64,000 nucleotides of DNA from Hyperoplus lanceolatus (taxonomy: Eukaryota > Chordata > Actinopteri > Uranoscopiformes > Ammodytidae). The DNA lies in assembly GCA_026929865.2 (NCBI GenBank), contig CM049396.1, forward strand, positions 20,084,001 to 20,148,000, in the 5' to 3' direction. The position numbers and the translations under genes were made by a program. Shown here in pieces: positions 1 to 11,280 of this stretch (the stretch's first letter is position 1; each line of letters begins with the position of its first letter). The notes under the pieces were generated by a model that searched no databases, was not told where the DNA came from, and saw nothing but the letters and a program-made list of their open reading frames with translations.

Positions 1-1182
1 TCCTCTCCACCACTGATACACCCCACAACCGCAGTGTCGTCTGAGAACTTCTGTAAGTGACAAGCCTCAGAGTTGTACTGGAAGTCTGAGGTGTATAGTT
101 TGAAGAGGAAAGGAGACAGCACAGTCCCCTGCGGCGCTCCTATGTCACTGACTGCCCGCTCAGACACAGACCTCCCCAGCCTCACAAACTGTGGTCTGTC
201 AGTCAGGTAATCCATGATCTATGATGTTGTTGTAGTGTCTACCTGCATCAGCTCCAGCTTCTCACGTAGCAGTACTGGCTGTATGGTGTTAAACGCACTT
301 GAAAAATCAAAAAACATAATCCTTACAGTGCTACCAGACTTGTCTAGGTGAGAGTGGGCTCTGTGGAGTAGGTATATGATGGCGTCCTCAACCCCCACCT
401 TTGGGCAGTATGCAAACTGCAGTGGGTCCAGATAGCTGGTCACCTGTGGTCTAAGGTGGACCAAGACCAGCCTCTCAAGTACCTTCATAATGTGCGATGT
501 TAGGGCAATTGGTCTGTAGTCGTTGAGGGCAGAGGGCGAGGGTTTCTTGGGGACCGGAACAAGGCAGGATGTTTTCCACAGCACAGGCACCCTCCTCTGG
601 CTAAGGCTGAGGTTGAAAAGATGCTGTAGAATGCCACATAGCTGATCTGCGCAGGCTTTCAGGACCCAGGGGCTGATGCCATCTGGATCTGCTGCCTTGT
701 TCTTGCCAAGTCTCTCGAGCTGCATTTTCACCTCACTACTGGAGACAGACAGACAGGCTAGAGAAGTGTGGGGTAGGGGTGGGGCACGGTGGGGGTCCGA
801 GCATGTTGGGGGGACAGTGGGTGCCGTCCAGGTAACTTGCTGGGAGGGGGGGCTGTGTGAGGGGGGAGGATATAGGGTCTGTGTGGCTGTCAGGGGCCGG
901 GGAGGTAGCCAAAGGCGTCGTGCTGAACCTATTGAAGAACACGTTCAGCTCATTGGCCCTTTCCTGAGTACCTTCTGCCTGATTTCCTTTCACCTTGAAG
1001 CCGGTTATGGTTTTCATACCTTGCCACACATCCCTAATGTTGTTATGTTGGAGCTTGCTCTCCAGCTTCCTCCTGTATGCCTCCTTGTTCTCTCTCAGCC
1101 TCACTCTCAACTCCCTCTGTACGCTCTTCAGCAACTTACTGTCACCGTCCCTGAATGCCTTCTTCTTTTTATTTACAGACAT
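1..1182 (-). pseudogene. LINE reverse transcriptase part, frameshifted and with a nonsense codon
   Basis: The frame at 736-1182 carries the linker after the endonuclease (KKKKAFRDGDSKLLKSVQ). The frame shifts inside a run of GTCT repeats near 735-760 and continues at 219-731 with the fingers and palm of the reverse transcriptase. A TAG at about 216-218 sits where tryptophan is expected before IMDYLTDRPQFV. The same frame then runs to position 1 and includes the catalytic FSDDTA motif. It is clearly non-functional. The thumb and C-terminus are outside the window. Confidence 0.85.
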
Positions 1183-2384
1183 TTTAAATCACTGGTGATC
1201 CAGGGTTTATTATTTGCAAAGCACCTCACCTCCCTAGTAGGTACCACATTATTAACACAGAAGGAGATGTAATCAGTTATGCAGTCTGTCATGGAGTCAA
1301 TGTTATCCCCATGGGGTTCACAGAGCACATCCCAGTCTGTAGCCTCAAAACACCCCTGAAGGATCTCATTGGATTCCTGAGACCAGCTCCTGACTGTTCT
1401 TGTGGTTACCGGTTGCCGCTGAACAATGGGTGTGTAGGTTGGACTAAGCAGAACCAGGTTATGGTCTGACCTGCCAAGGGGAGGGAGGGCTGTGGACCTG
1501 TATGCATCCTGTATGTTTGCATACAGTAAATCCAGTGTTTTATTGTCTCTGGTAGGACACATGACAAATTGGTGAAAAGTTGGGAGGGTTGTAGAGAGAG
1601 AGGCATGATTAAAATCCCCAGAGATTGCAACGAAGGCATTTGGATGATGTGTGAGTATTTTAGCTGTGACTGAGTTGATGACGTCACATGCTATGTTGGC
1701 ATCAGCTGACGGCGGGATGTAAACAACAATGGCGACAGCACAGGTAAATTCCCTCGGGAGATAATATGGACGCAGACTAACAGCCAACAGTTCGATGTTA
1801 GTGGTGCAGATGCGCTCCTTTACATTAATGTGAGAAGGATGACACCATCGGTTATTCACAAGCAGAGCAAGCCCCCCTCCTCTCTTCTTACCGCTCAGCC
1901 TGTGATCCCGGTCAGCCCGCACCGTCATAAATCCATTCATTGTGGTGTTTGCGTCCGGAATATTCTCCTGCATCCATGTCTCAGTAAAACACATTAAACT
2001 GCATTCTCGATATTCACGCTGTGATTTTATGAGCGCTCCAAGCTCGTCCACCTTGTTCACCAGCGACCTCACGTTCCCCATGACAATCGAGGGGATGCAG
2101 GGCTTGAACCTTCTCCTCCTTGCTCTCCTTATAACACCGGCTCTGCATCCTCGGCGTCTTCTCGTAAGCTCCTCTGGGATTTCGTGTCTCGTTCCCATCC
2201 AAGGTAGTGGTTTGGAGAGCGCTAACAGCTGGTCGCGCGTGTAAACAATACCGCCAGCGTTGGCATAATGTCCAGTCGCGAAAAAGTATGTAAAAACTAT
2301 AAAAACTAATAAAACTCGACACAGCCACTTAGTGCCCATCTTGGCTAACTCGTAGGTTAGAACAGGTGACTTAACAGGTAACAA
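1173..2384 (-). pseudogene. LINE ORF, apurinic/apyrimidinic endonuclease part
   Basis: An open stretch of 403 codons begins with a hydrophobic segment (residues about 20-40) and a basic stretch (RRRRGCRAGVIRRARRRR), followed by an exonuclease-endonuclease-phosphatase fold. Visible motifs are MGNVRSLVNK near the start of the domain, CFTETW (the catalytic glutamate region), GDFNH and the terminal SDHNLVLL. In an intact element this domain nicks target DNA for target-primed reverse transcription. The frame ends at 1173, where the homologous protein continues in another frame (KKKKAFRDGD), so a frameshift separates it from the reverse transcriptase. Confidence 0.85.
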
Positions 2385-2460
2385 AACACTTTAAAAACAC
2401 CTAAAACGCAAGACAAAGCCGGAGCTGCTGCAACAGGCTGCCACTAGCGCGGCGCCACCA

Positions 2461-3880
2461 ATTTGTCTCTGTCTGTTAATTGGATCAGTTTAGTCTGCTC
2501 TCCTGTTTATTTACCAGATCAATGGCTTTTTTTTTTATTCCTATGAATGATCAAAATGTTTATTCTTAATTTTCACTCAAGGCTACACAAATCTCAGCCA
2601 TTGAATAACCTGTAAACCTACACAGTTATTCACACCTACACTCATATCTCCATCCTGAGCTGTAGGGGTGGACTGGGTCTCAAAGCCAACATCCACTGAA
2701 TATGAACAACAATGATGTCTATTTTAAGGTTTTCAGAGAAGTATTTACTTTGTGTTGAATGTTGTGCGGCAATGGAAACAGCAGAATCCCTTTCCAAAAC
2801 GGTATCGCTGAGTGGAATAACGGGAGAAAATGATTAATTATAGATGGCTACAGATGGAGAGTGTCCCCCTGGCTGTAAAATACCATGTGGTGAAAAAATA
2901 ACTAGCATTAAAAAAATATATCACAAAGCTCACAGTAAGTTGAGACTTTGAGAGGACAGAGGTGTCCGTTTTCAGTGATAATGAAGAACTCATTTATTAC
3001 TGTTGGCAGCCAATTTGCAGCAAATTGTTATTCCGTCTCTGCTCCAGAAATTATTCACATCCTCAAAGGGTTAAAGCTTCTTACTCACTTTACAGTTAGG
3101 GGAATGGGGAAAAGAAAAAAAAATGTAAAGAGGAAGGGGATTTAATATGCTAAATTATACAGTATGAATGTTGGGGGAGTATTTTTGTCGAGAGGTTAAG
3201 TGGGTCAAACCCTGACTTTTTAATGGGATTTAGGGTTTGATCTTGTCTTCTAAGCAGCGTGCTTGTTGTTTATTATAGTCATACCGAGTACATTTACTCA
3301 AGAACTGTTGTTTGTTACATGGTATAGAATTATATATCACATTTGTATTCTCAAATTTTAGTTTGAAAAGTTTTTTCAGTCATTTGGGGCAGAAGAGTTT
3401 GTTAACATGCAGATGTTCAGAAGCTGTGGTTTCGTCTTACGCTTGAGAACTATTTCCTCCTTTTATAATATCTAAATTTCATAAGCTGAGAAATTATTAC
3501 CTCAACTAAAAAATAATGATCACATTTTCTGCCAAAAAATAAAATACAAAATCTGAAATTCACATTGCTGTTTGTGCAGTCAGTAATTGCAATTCCTCCA
3601 TTATTCCCTGTCGAACCTTAAAAGCTTTTTTCACCTATTCATGCGTCTGTTTATAAAGCCTGAAATAGTGGCGGCAATTGAACGTGTGGGTGCTCAGTCA
3701 CTCAGAGTCGAGGTTGAGTGGCACTTACATATTCTCATGCACAGCTGTGGGTGTCGGAGCTGAACTCCAGGTGATTTTAACGGTAATCGGCATGACGGAG
3801 AGTGAATGTGTGAGTAGTTGAAGTGGGCGTTATTTTTCATTATTTTACACTGAAAGCAGCAGTGGCTGCAGTCAACTACA
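2461..3880. other. AT-rich non-coding stretch, nothing recognised
   Basis: I see no exon with matching splice sites, no TIR pair and no tRNA-like promoter boxes here. It lies upstream of the first celsr1 exon in this window and is probably intronic. Confidence 0.5.
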
Positions 3881-4374
3881 TTAAAGCGGCAGTTGAGAGT
3901 TTTTTTACTGTAATATTTGGCAAAACTGTCATAATAGCCATTCAGCTTTATGTAGGTGAAGTGGTCTGAAAATATTTTTTTTATCACTTTGCTCCCCCCT
4001 GCCTCTGTGTGCTGCCCCCCAAAATTGCCACCGCTCATGTTAATTTTGACCAATCAGAGCGAGGTCAGATTCTCCGTTCTTATTGGCTGTGGAACCTTGG
4101 CAACGACGTTGATGCGTCAGTTGCGTGAGCGTTCACGACCCTAGCAGTCTGACAGTAGCCTACTGTTTAGTACAAGGCTACTACGGCCGACAGCGAGTAG
4201 CAATGTCTTCACAAACGAACCCTCAATTTACCATTCCCAGGATACTAACAACTAACACCGCTGAGACAGTAAAAAAACGAGGAAAGACGAATATTGAAAA
4301 GTTAACTGCTGAAAGGGAGACGGAGAGAGCTTGAAAAAAAGTACACCGGCCATGTCTTCTTGCCCTATCACATC

Positions 4375-4530
4375 AAGACCTCTCCGACCGCGACCTCGCG
4401 ACTTTTTTTCATAACAGCGACAAGCGACAAATCTAGCTTTTGTTTCCTGGTGTTATTGGTGACTTTTTCGCCAAAGCAAGTATCATCTCTTCCAGGGCCG
4501 GAGTGGGACTCATTTTCAGCCCTGGAGTTT
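4375..4530 (-). repeat. Copy A of a dispersed repeat (GCGAAAAAGTCACCAAT family)
   Basis: The reverse complement contains GGCGAAAAAGTCACCAATAA, then AGCTAGATTTGTCGCTTGTC and an A-run followed by GTCGC. The same order of words recurs at 6200-6600 and 50330-50612. It is inverted with respect to the 6200 copy, 1.9 kb away. Confidence 0.75.
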
Positions 4531-4722
4531 CATGCGTCAGACCAGCCCACTTTAATTCACGCTGACATTATTAATGTAATGTAATAACAACCTTAATATG
4601 TACGTCTGCAAAAGTGCACTGTTCTCTGCACCCTTGTAATTCTGTGTTTTTAGACCGTGTGGACTCAAATGCTCCTGTTTAGTCTAGCCTATAGGTGGCT
4701 GCCATGGTGCTACTATGTGCAG

Positions 4723-5788
4723 TAGGAGTGTGCGCAGACGTCATTATCTGTATCTGTTCAACAAACACAATTATCTGTATATGTACCTGTATTAAGATAT
4801 GAAACCGGAAGTGGCTGGGGCTTATGTGTGAAAAAAATGTCACCAAGAATTATTGTCCCTTCAGAGCCTCAAATTGATTTAATATTGGCATGTTAACAAT
4901 GATGAGATATATGTTCCTCATACTGTACTTCTCATCTGTTTCTCTCTCTCTCATTATAAGTTATGAACTGTCTGAGCCTCTACACGTTTGACTGGGGGAC
5001 ATTGAACATTCAGAGTCTGAAACACTAGGCCTATTACATCACAGTAAATCATAAACTTGACCAATTTATTTTATTTTTTTCATCTCTGTCCCTTTTTATT
5101 TTTAACTAAACTAAGTTGTATCATCGATCTAGATAAGATTTATTTTGCCCGTTTATTTCCCTCTTCTCTCTCTCTCTCTCTCTCCCTCTGTCTCTCATAG
5201 GCCTATCTCTGTCTCGCTATCTCTCTCCCTCTCTTTTTTAATGTCTAACTTAGTTCAATGAATAATTACTTTAGACTAGGAAACAGCGTTTTATAATCTA
5301 GTGGTCTAATTGATCAACGCACAAAAACGAAACTTTTTTTGAACAAATCTCTTAGTTATAAACAGATTGTATCAACTAAATAAGCGAAGTGTTTGCAGAT
5401 CGAATATTTAAAGATCGATTTTATTAAATGAAGAGACGTGGTTCACGTTCAGAGATTTGAAATAAATAAAAGTCAGGAGGGACTGAAGGTGACTCGGGGT
5501 CACCGACATCCAGCGGAATGGAGAGAGACCGCGGCTCACGGGGCCAAGCATAAACACAGCCGGTCTATCTCTTCTCCGCCACGGCAGCGGAGATGAACAG
5601 CTGATAGGTGCCACTCAAGTTAAGGCAGAACGCGCCGCGTCAATTTAGTGCATGATAGGCAAAATAAATAAATAGTTGCTTCCTGAATAATAACGAGATT
5701 ATTCGCTAAGTAAACATATTCGGATCGATCATATCATTATCCGTGCTCATCCGAATAGGCCTACATGTTCGGATTCTGGCTCATCCCA
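4723..5788. mobile_element. Possible hAT-like MITE inside the TTAA element
   Basis: The left end TAGGAGTGTGCGCAGA resembles the reverse complement of the right end (TGGGATGAGCCAGA). GTGCAG flanks both sides. The ends carry degenerate TATCTGTATCTG / TATCCGTGCTCATCCG words as in fish hAT MITEs. The duplication is only 6 bp and the TIRs are imperfect, so this is weak. Confidence 0.25.
5164..5187. repeat. (TC)n microsatellite
   Basis: A run of TC dinucleotides followed by interrupted CT-rich sequence to about 5235. Confidence 0.8.
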
Positions 5789-6199
5789 GTGCAGCCGACG
5801 CTCCAGTCGCCATTGTCCCGAGCATGCATTGAACATATATGACTGGGGGCTGTCACTAACTTTTATGAAGCCTTTGGTATGAGCGTAGAATTACAAGTTA
5901 TCTTTCACCTCGTAGTCCGACATGGAAGACATGCTGCTAGTGAGAGACACGCAGCAGGGCTAGGAGGCCCCAAGTTCCTGTTTCTGCTTCAAAATAAAAG
6001 TCATCTCACGTTACGCCAGTTAGATGCTTTTAATGTGAAACTGAAGCTGTAGGAAATGGTCAGTTTCCATTAGCAGTAACTTAACTGCGGACTAATAATG
6101 TGATTTTTAATGCACCAATTAGGTATAATGATATTTTAACCAAGTGCCATGACTGGGCCGGCCCTCGCAGCCCAAAAACCAGAGCGGCCCACCGGGAAT

Positions 6200-6600
6200 G
6201 CTCCCGGTTCTCCCGATTAGCCACTCCGGGCCTGATCTCTTCTCAACGAGCAGCGGGAGCACTGACACGCAGCCCGCTCCTCGCGCAGCAGCCCCGAGCT
6301 GAGAGGTGTAGCGTATCTCCTGCTCTGACCGCAGCTGGCAGGGGCTGCTGCGCGAGGACCGGGCCGTCTGTCAGTGCTCTGTGACGGGGGACGGGCCGGG
6401 AGGCTCCCGCTGCTCGTTGAGAAGCGTTACAAGTGATATTTGCTTCGGCGAAAAAGTCACCAATTACACCAGAAAAAAAGCTAGATGTGTCGCTTGTCGC
6501 TGTTTTGAAAAAAAAAGTCGCCAGGGGGGCTGAAAAGTAGCTAAATATAGCGACACAATCGCTAAGTTGGCAACACTGCCCGAGCAGCCCCTCCCAGCTG
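6200..6600 (+). repeat. Copy B of the dispersed repeat
   Basis: A GC-rich part (CTCCTGCTCTGACCGCAGCT, then a CTGTCAGTGCTCTG word) is followed by GGCGAAAAAGTCACCAATTA, AGCTAGATGTGTCGCTTGTC, an A-run, GTCGCCAG and finally GTTGGCAACACTGC. The same string order occurs at 50330-50612 inside a hAT element, so this is probably a fragment of a related hAT family. Confidence 0.75.
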
Positions 6601-7216
6601 CGGTCAGAGTAGGAGCATACACACACACCTCTCCGCTCTGTTACAATTAGTTTGCTATCTTGCCTGGCAGTTACAGCTACTTTTGTTAGGCCTACCAGCA
6701 CACTTAAAATGATTTTAAGCTAAAATACATGGTATGCTCAATATGTACGTATGTAGTTATCATTATACTAATGTTTAATCACCTCGGAATCGGACATGGT
6801 GTTTGTCTCCTGTCAATGTAACTGAACTCACATGAACGTGCGTAGCTGTCGTTCAGAGGGAGGAGCTACAGCAGGTAGAGCGTTGGGAAAACAGCCGTTG
6901 GGATGCCAACGGCTGAAAACGGCTGAAACGATCAACTGCAGCTTTAATCACCATCAGACCATAGTTGCTGTTTGATCCAGTGTGCAAGACTTTATGTATT
7001 TGATGATTATAGTTGTGTAGTTGATGATTAAAAGCTGCTTTGAATCATGCCGTCAGACTGTCTGATCACACAAGGTCGTACAGTTTTTTTTATTGGATGT
7101 ATTTTCCTTATGCGATCCAAGACTGTCACTGATCTGCTTCAGTTAGCATTGTGTTCAGCAATCTGCACTCTGTGATGGGGTTTGGGAGTTGTGTGTGTTT
7201 TTGTGCGTGTGTGTAC

Positions 7217-7218
<2 letters not shown>

Positions 7219-7271
<53 letters not shown>
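7219..7271. repeat. (GT)n microsatellite
   Basis: About 26 uninterrupted GT units. Confidence 0.95.
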
Positions 7272-7273
<2 letters not shown>

Positions 7274-7383
7274 TGAGTGCAAAATTGCTCACTCCGTGTA
7301 ATACGGGTGGGTAGCTAAGAGCGTTGAATAGCTGTGATTATGTGTAAGAAAGTTGGAAGGACAATCTGTGGTATGCTTGGATT

Positions 7384-7437
7384 GTGTGTGTGTGTGTGTG
7401 TGTGTGTGCGCGTGTATGCGTGCGTGCGTGCGTGCGT
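7384..7437. repeat. (TG)n-(TGCG)n compound microsatellite
   Basis: TG units to about 7408 are followed by a degenerate TGCG tetranucleotide run. Confidence 0.9.
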
Positions 7438-8650
7438 CCGTGTAACTTTTGGACCGTAGGCGATGCCAGATGGTAGTAGAAAGAAAATGAAAAAATCAAA
7501 CAGCCATGATGATCATCTTTGCTGTTCTCCAAAAGGAGAGAGATGATTTGTCTGGGCTGAGTCTGAGACGCTGAACAACAGGTAGTTATCCTGCTTCACT
7601 TCTCGCTCACGTACCTCTTGAAACACAGTGCGAGGCGAGCAATTCACATATTTTTTCCTGTTCTTCTCATTGTCTGTGTATGTGGATGAGTGAATTATAG
7701 CATCCTGCATGTGTAGGCCTAGGCTATGTGAACATCATCCGTCAGTTTACTGCTGACCTCCGGCTCCCCGAGATTAGAGAGTCCATGTTTTTTCACTTTG
7801 GTAATTAATTCAGTGATTGCGAACACATTTGTGGCATTTCATGGTCGCACATGCTTTTTGGAACAAAAAATTATGGATTTTCATACTCCCATTATTTTCT
7901 ACACCTTTCCATCTTGTATGTAAGACAACCTTGGCACGCAGTTATACAATGAAACTGAGCATAAACACTGAATTTTATAGTGACATTGACAAAGAAACTG
8001 TGTTTAATGTCGGTAGCAAAATTCAGCTGTGTGAGAGGTGTTTGAGTGTGTTTGGTCCTCAGGTTCTCGACAACCCATATTGTGATTGATTGTGAGGATT
8101 TGATCAGAGATACAGCTGGAGGCCACGTTGTGTTGTGTTGTGTTATCGATCGCCATATCTCATTATGCACCTTTGTAATCCCGAGTGGTTGCTTTTATTC
8201 AGCAGTGAATGTCCTGCCTATGACCTCTGTATTTTCGCAGGAATTATGTGAGTTTGTCTTCGGCTGCAGTGAATGTAGATCCTGCTCTCGTAGCTCTGCC
8301 CCTCAGCTTGTTATCTTTGGAGCGTCTGCAGGGACTCACCCGCTCCATGATGCTCATCTGTTTCTAGCAGCCCCAAAACACCTGTTTAGGGTTTAAGATC
8401 TCAGAGGAAACGTCCTCTGCAGTAGCTTTGCACACATGGGTGGTGCACAGTTACACCTCATCCATTGATAGTTGTCTTGCAAGTTTTATCATCTACGATC
8501 GCACAAATGAACACTGCATCTGGTTGTTATCTGATATTGGATAAATGAGAGATGGTGTGGATTTTTAGTGTGAATATCCACAGCAGTGTCTGGAACTTCA
8601 CAAAGCCACATACATGCTTATTATGCTTATGTTACATTTTGTCCACTTTG

Positions 8651-8653
<3 letters not shown>

Positions 8654-8688
<35 letters not shown>
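8654..8688. repeat. (TC)n microsatellite
   Basis: About 17 TC units. Confidence 0.95.
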
Positions 8689-8690
<2 letters not shown>

Positions 8691-10838
8691 TTGTGTTAAG
8701 ATCCTCTGGGATTTTTTTTTATGAACTAGAAGAGCCAGTAGATGCTACTAACCCACTTTGCAGATACGTATATTATCCTCTGCTTTAAAAAGAAAGAATC
8801 ATTTTACTAATGTGTTGGCAGAGGTGTTAATGCCCTAATTTATATTCCATGATATGATTTGCTAGGATGATTGCGCCAGCTTTTAAAAATATGCTGATTG
8901 CGGCGCTGTTGCCTAATATCTTGTGATCACACCTTGATTTTCAGTCTGATCACAATTATGAGCAGGGAGTATGTATAAGAATATATAATGTTCAATCAAG
9001 CATATGAGATTACTGCACCAAAATCAGAAATCAACTTGAAAAGCGCTGAGCATCTCCTCCTGTGTTAATAAAAACAGGATCTTGAAGTTGTTTGTGCGAT
9101 TTGCCACTTTAATGATTCATGTTGGCAGCAAACACAGGGTGTGAGAGCTGGGACGGCCTTACAGAGGGCTGTAAATAGAGCAGAGTGTTTGCATTATTGA
9201 TCAGGATATTCTGTGTAAGTGTGACCGTGAGCCCATCCCTGCCCCGCTGCGCCGCTCACCTGGAAACCTAAAGCTGTTGTTCCGGAGCACCTGTGGGGGA
9301 GATATCCCATCGGGATGAACTGAACACCAAAATGATATTTAGCGAGTATCAAGGAGTCCGATCTGTGCATGTATTTGTACCATAATCTACTGACAAGTAT
9401 GGTTTTTCTACAGTGGAACACATGTCATTGTCACCGTGTCTCACGATCTGAGCATCTGTCTTTGGTACAGCTCTATTTGTCAATGCCATGTTTGACCATT
9501 GTGACTGCTTAAAGAAACACAAGTAGTTTATTGCCAATGGCAAGTTGCTGAATAAATAACGAGGCAGACAGCACTGTAAGAGAAAGACATTGTTTTCCAG
9601 CCCGCTGGCCAACAGAGGCTGTTTGCCATCAGGGAGCAACGGGAAGAACATGACAGGACATTTTTATAGGCTGACAGCGGAGAGTCGCTATTACGCTCCA
9701 TTTAGCTGCTTCTGGAGCAGAGTGGCACCGAAACATGGCACCCTGGTATGTTACACGTTTTTATGCCATTTTAGTAACTCAAATATGATAATAAAGCTGT
9801 TGATGATGGCTTTAGGTTTAAAGACATACATAACAGTAATAAATTAGTAAATTACATAAAGATATTTTGCAATGCAACCTTATTAACATTCAACTCAAAG
9901 GAACCTATAACAAGATCTTTTATAATAAAAGGTTTGTGCTGAGCAATAAGAAGTCAATCCTGTAGTAATACTTGTTTGTAAATATTTAACACGCTCTGCA
10001 GCTTTCTTTCCAGAGGAACTCTTACTTGTGATTGTTAGACCTAAGCACACAGGCAGATATACTGCAGCTAAAACCAAAAGTTTTTTATTTGTGTATTACC
10101 GCAGGTTTCTGCTACACTTTAAGGCATTCATTAATTATTTCTAAAGTTTAAGTAACTATTTAAAATCCCTGCATAATTTGTGTTGCAATCTTCAGCTGAA
10201 GTTTCTTTTGCTTACTGTTTCCAAATTATCTCTGTAAAGCCCAAAACATTCATTATCAGCGAGCGACCCTTAAAGTCTCATCTGACATCTCTGGAATCCA
10301 CTTTGACTGAATGGACCCACAGCAGCAATAAAAACAAAGGACCTTGCTTTCAGTGAACTGTGAGTGGAGTGATTAACAGTCGGAGTAAATAAAAGGCCTG
10401 TGTACCAGTGGTGTTGAGTGAGGATGCGTGTGTGCCAGTGTTACAGTAGAGCTGTAAGCACATAACGGAAGTGTTCCACACTGCTGACTGAGTGGCTTTG
10501 ACACAAATACCAGCTCAGGAGCGTGCAGTCTCGCCCGAGCAACTGCTGCGGCCTCCAATCCAGAGGAGCCAGACAAATGGCGCATGTGAGCTGCGGACTG
10601 CAGGGCAGAGAAGGATGAAGGCAGAATAGGAACACTGTGTCATTGTCTGCGCGAGTCTGGCCCCACTGCTGTGCTGCTCCTCCCCTTCAAATTGATCACT
10701 TGGCTTTGTTTGACCTGGTGTGGTCCAAGCTGATCTGTTTGTTATTTACTTAGTTAATCAAATCATTCATATCGATATTTTTTTCTTTAAATTTATGCTT
10801 AACGAAATGATAAAGGATGTATATGTTTAATATCTACA

Positions 10839-11280
10839 GAAATTCCCCAACCAGTTCAACATCATTGCAGTGTCAGAAACATGGATTAAAGAAGGCAAAA
10901 GCATAGACTTTGAACTAAAGGGATTTAAACTGGTTTGTGTCAAAATATAAGGTTTGAAATCGTAAATACAATGTGCTCTGCAATTGATAACCTAATGGAA
11001 TGTGTGACTATTGAAATTCAAATGAAAGATAAATGTTAATTATCAGCTGTGTGTACAGAACACCCGAAAAATGGAAGACTTTGTATAATACATGGGAGAA
11101 TTCCTTTAAAAGGCAAATTAAAAGAAGATATTTATCTGTGGGGATACAAACATTGATTTACTTAAAAAAAAACTCATTCACTGACTGAAGAATTTGTAAA
11201 TACACTGCATGTTATGGGACTGCAGCCGAGGTCAGCAGACAGACTGACTGTTTTGAATACTTTTGCAGATTTGTTTAGAC
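10839..11280 (+). pseudogene. Fossil fragment of a LINE endonuclease
   Basis: The plus strand conceptually encodes FNIIAVSETWIKEGKSIDF followed by a phenylalanine- and lysine-rich stretch, matching the ETW motif region of L2/CR1-type LINE endonucleases. Further on come MECVTIEI, a GDTNID-like patch and a decayed YRTPEK-like patch. Several stops and frameshifts interrupt it. It differs from the LINE at 1-2460 in sequence and strand. Confidence 0.6.

Larger units (their letters stand above)
1..2460 (-). mobile_element. L2/jockey-like non-LTR retrotransposon (LINE), decayed, 3' end cut by window edge
   Basis: Read on the minus strand, this is the 5' untranslated leader, endonuclease and most of the reverse transcriptase of a LINE. 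The likely 5' end near 2460 is GC-rich (GGCGCCGCGCTAGTGG). The endonuclease carries the GDFNH and SDHNLVLL motifs. The reverse transcriptase carries DPDGISP, NDYRPIALTS, DFSSAFNTI, GAPQGTVLSP and the catalytic FSDDTA box. The reading frame is broken by two frameshifts (near 1175 and 740) and a nonsense codon near 216, so it is inactive. The clade (CR1/L2/jockey group) is inferred from motif style; the 3' tail lies left of the window. Confidence 0.9.
3885..6943. mobile_element. TTAA-flanked non-autonomous DNA transposon (piggyBac/Kolobok type), with repeats inside
   Basis: The left end is TTAA followed by AGCGGCAGTTGA (3885). The right end is TCAACTGCAGCT followed by TTAA (6944-6947). The termini are inverted repeats matching at 11 of 12 bases and both are bordered by TTAA, the target duplication of piggyBac- and Kolobok-type elements. 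No transposase is visible. The 3.06-kb interior holds an inverted pair of the repeat listed at 4375 and 6200 and probably a second element. Assignment rests only on the ends, so the superfamily is tentative. Confidence 0.55.
6948..10838. other. Non-coding stretch with microsatellites
   Basis: I see no exon or defined transposon. It holds the microsatellites listed at 7219, 7384 and 8654. All open frames are short, lack family resemblance and overlap on both strands. Confidence 0.5.

Noticed and set aside
676-1272. 198-codon plus-strand open frame
   Set aside because: It lies antisense to the LINE reverse transcriptase linker and has no family resemblance; it is a shadow frame.
5408-5614. 68-codon minus-strand open frame
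   Set aside because: It lies inside the TTAA element and a probable inner MITE, with no recognisable domain.
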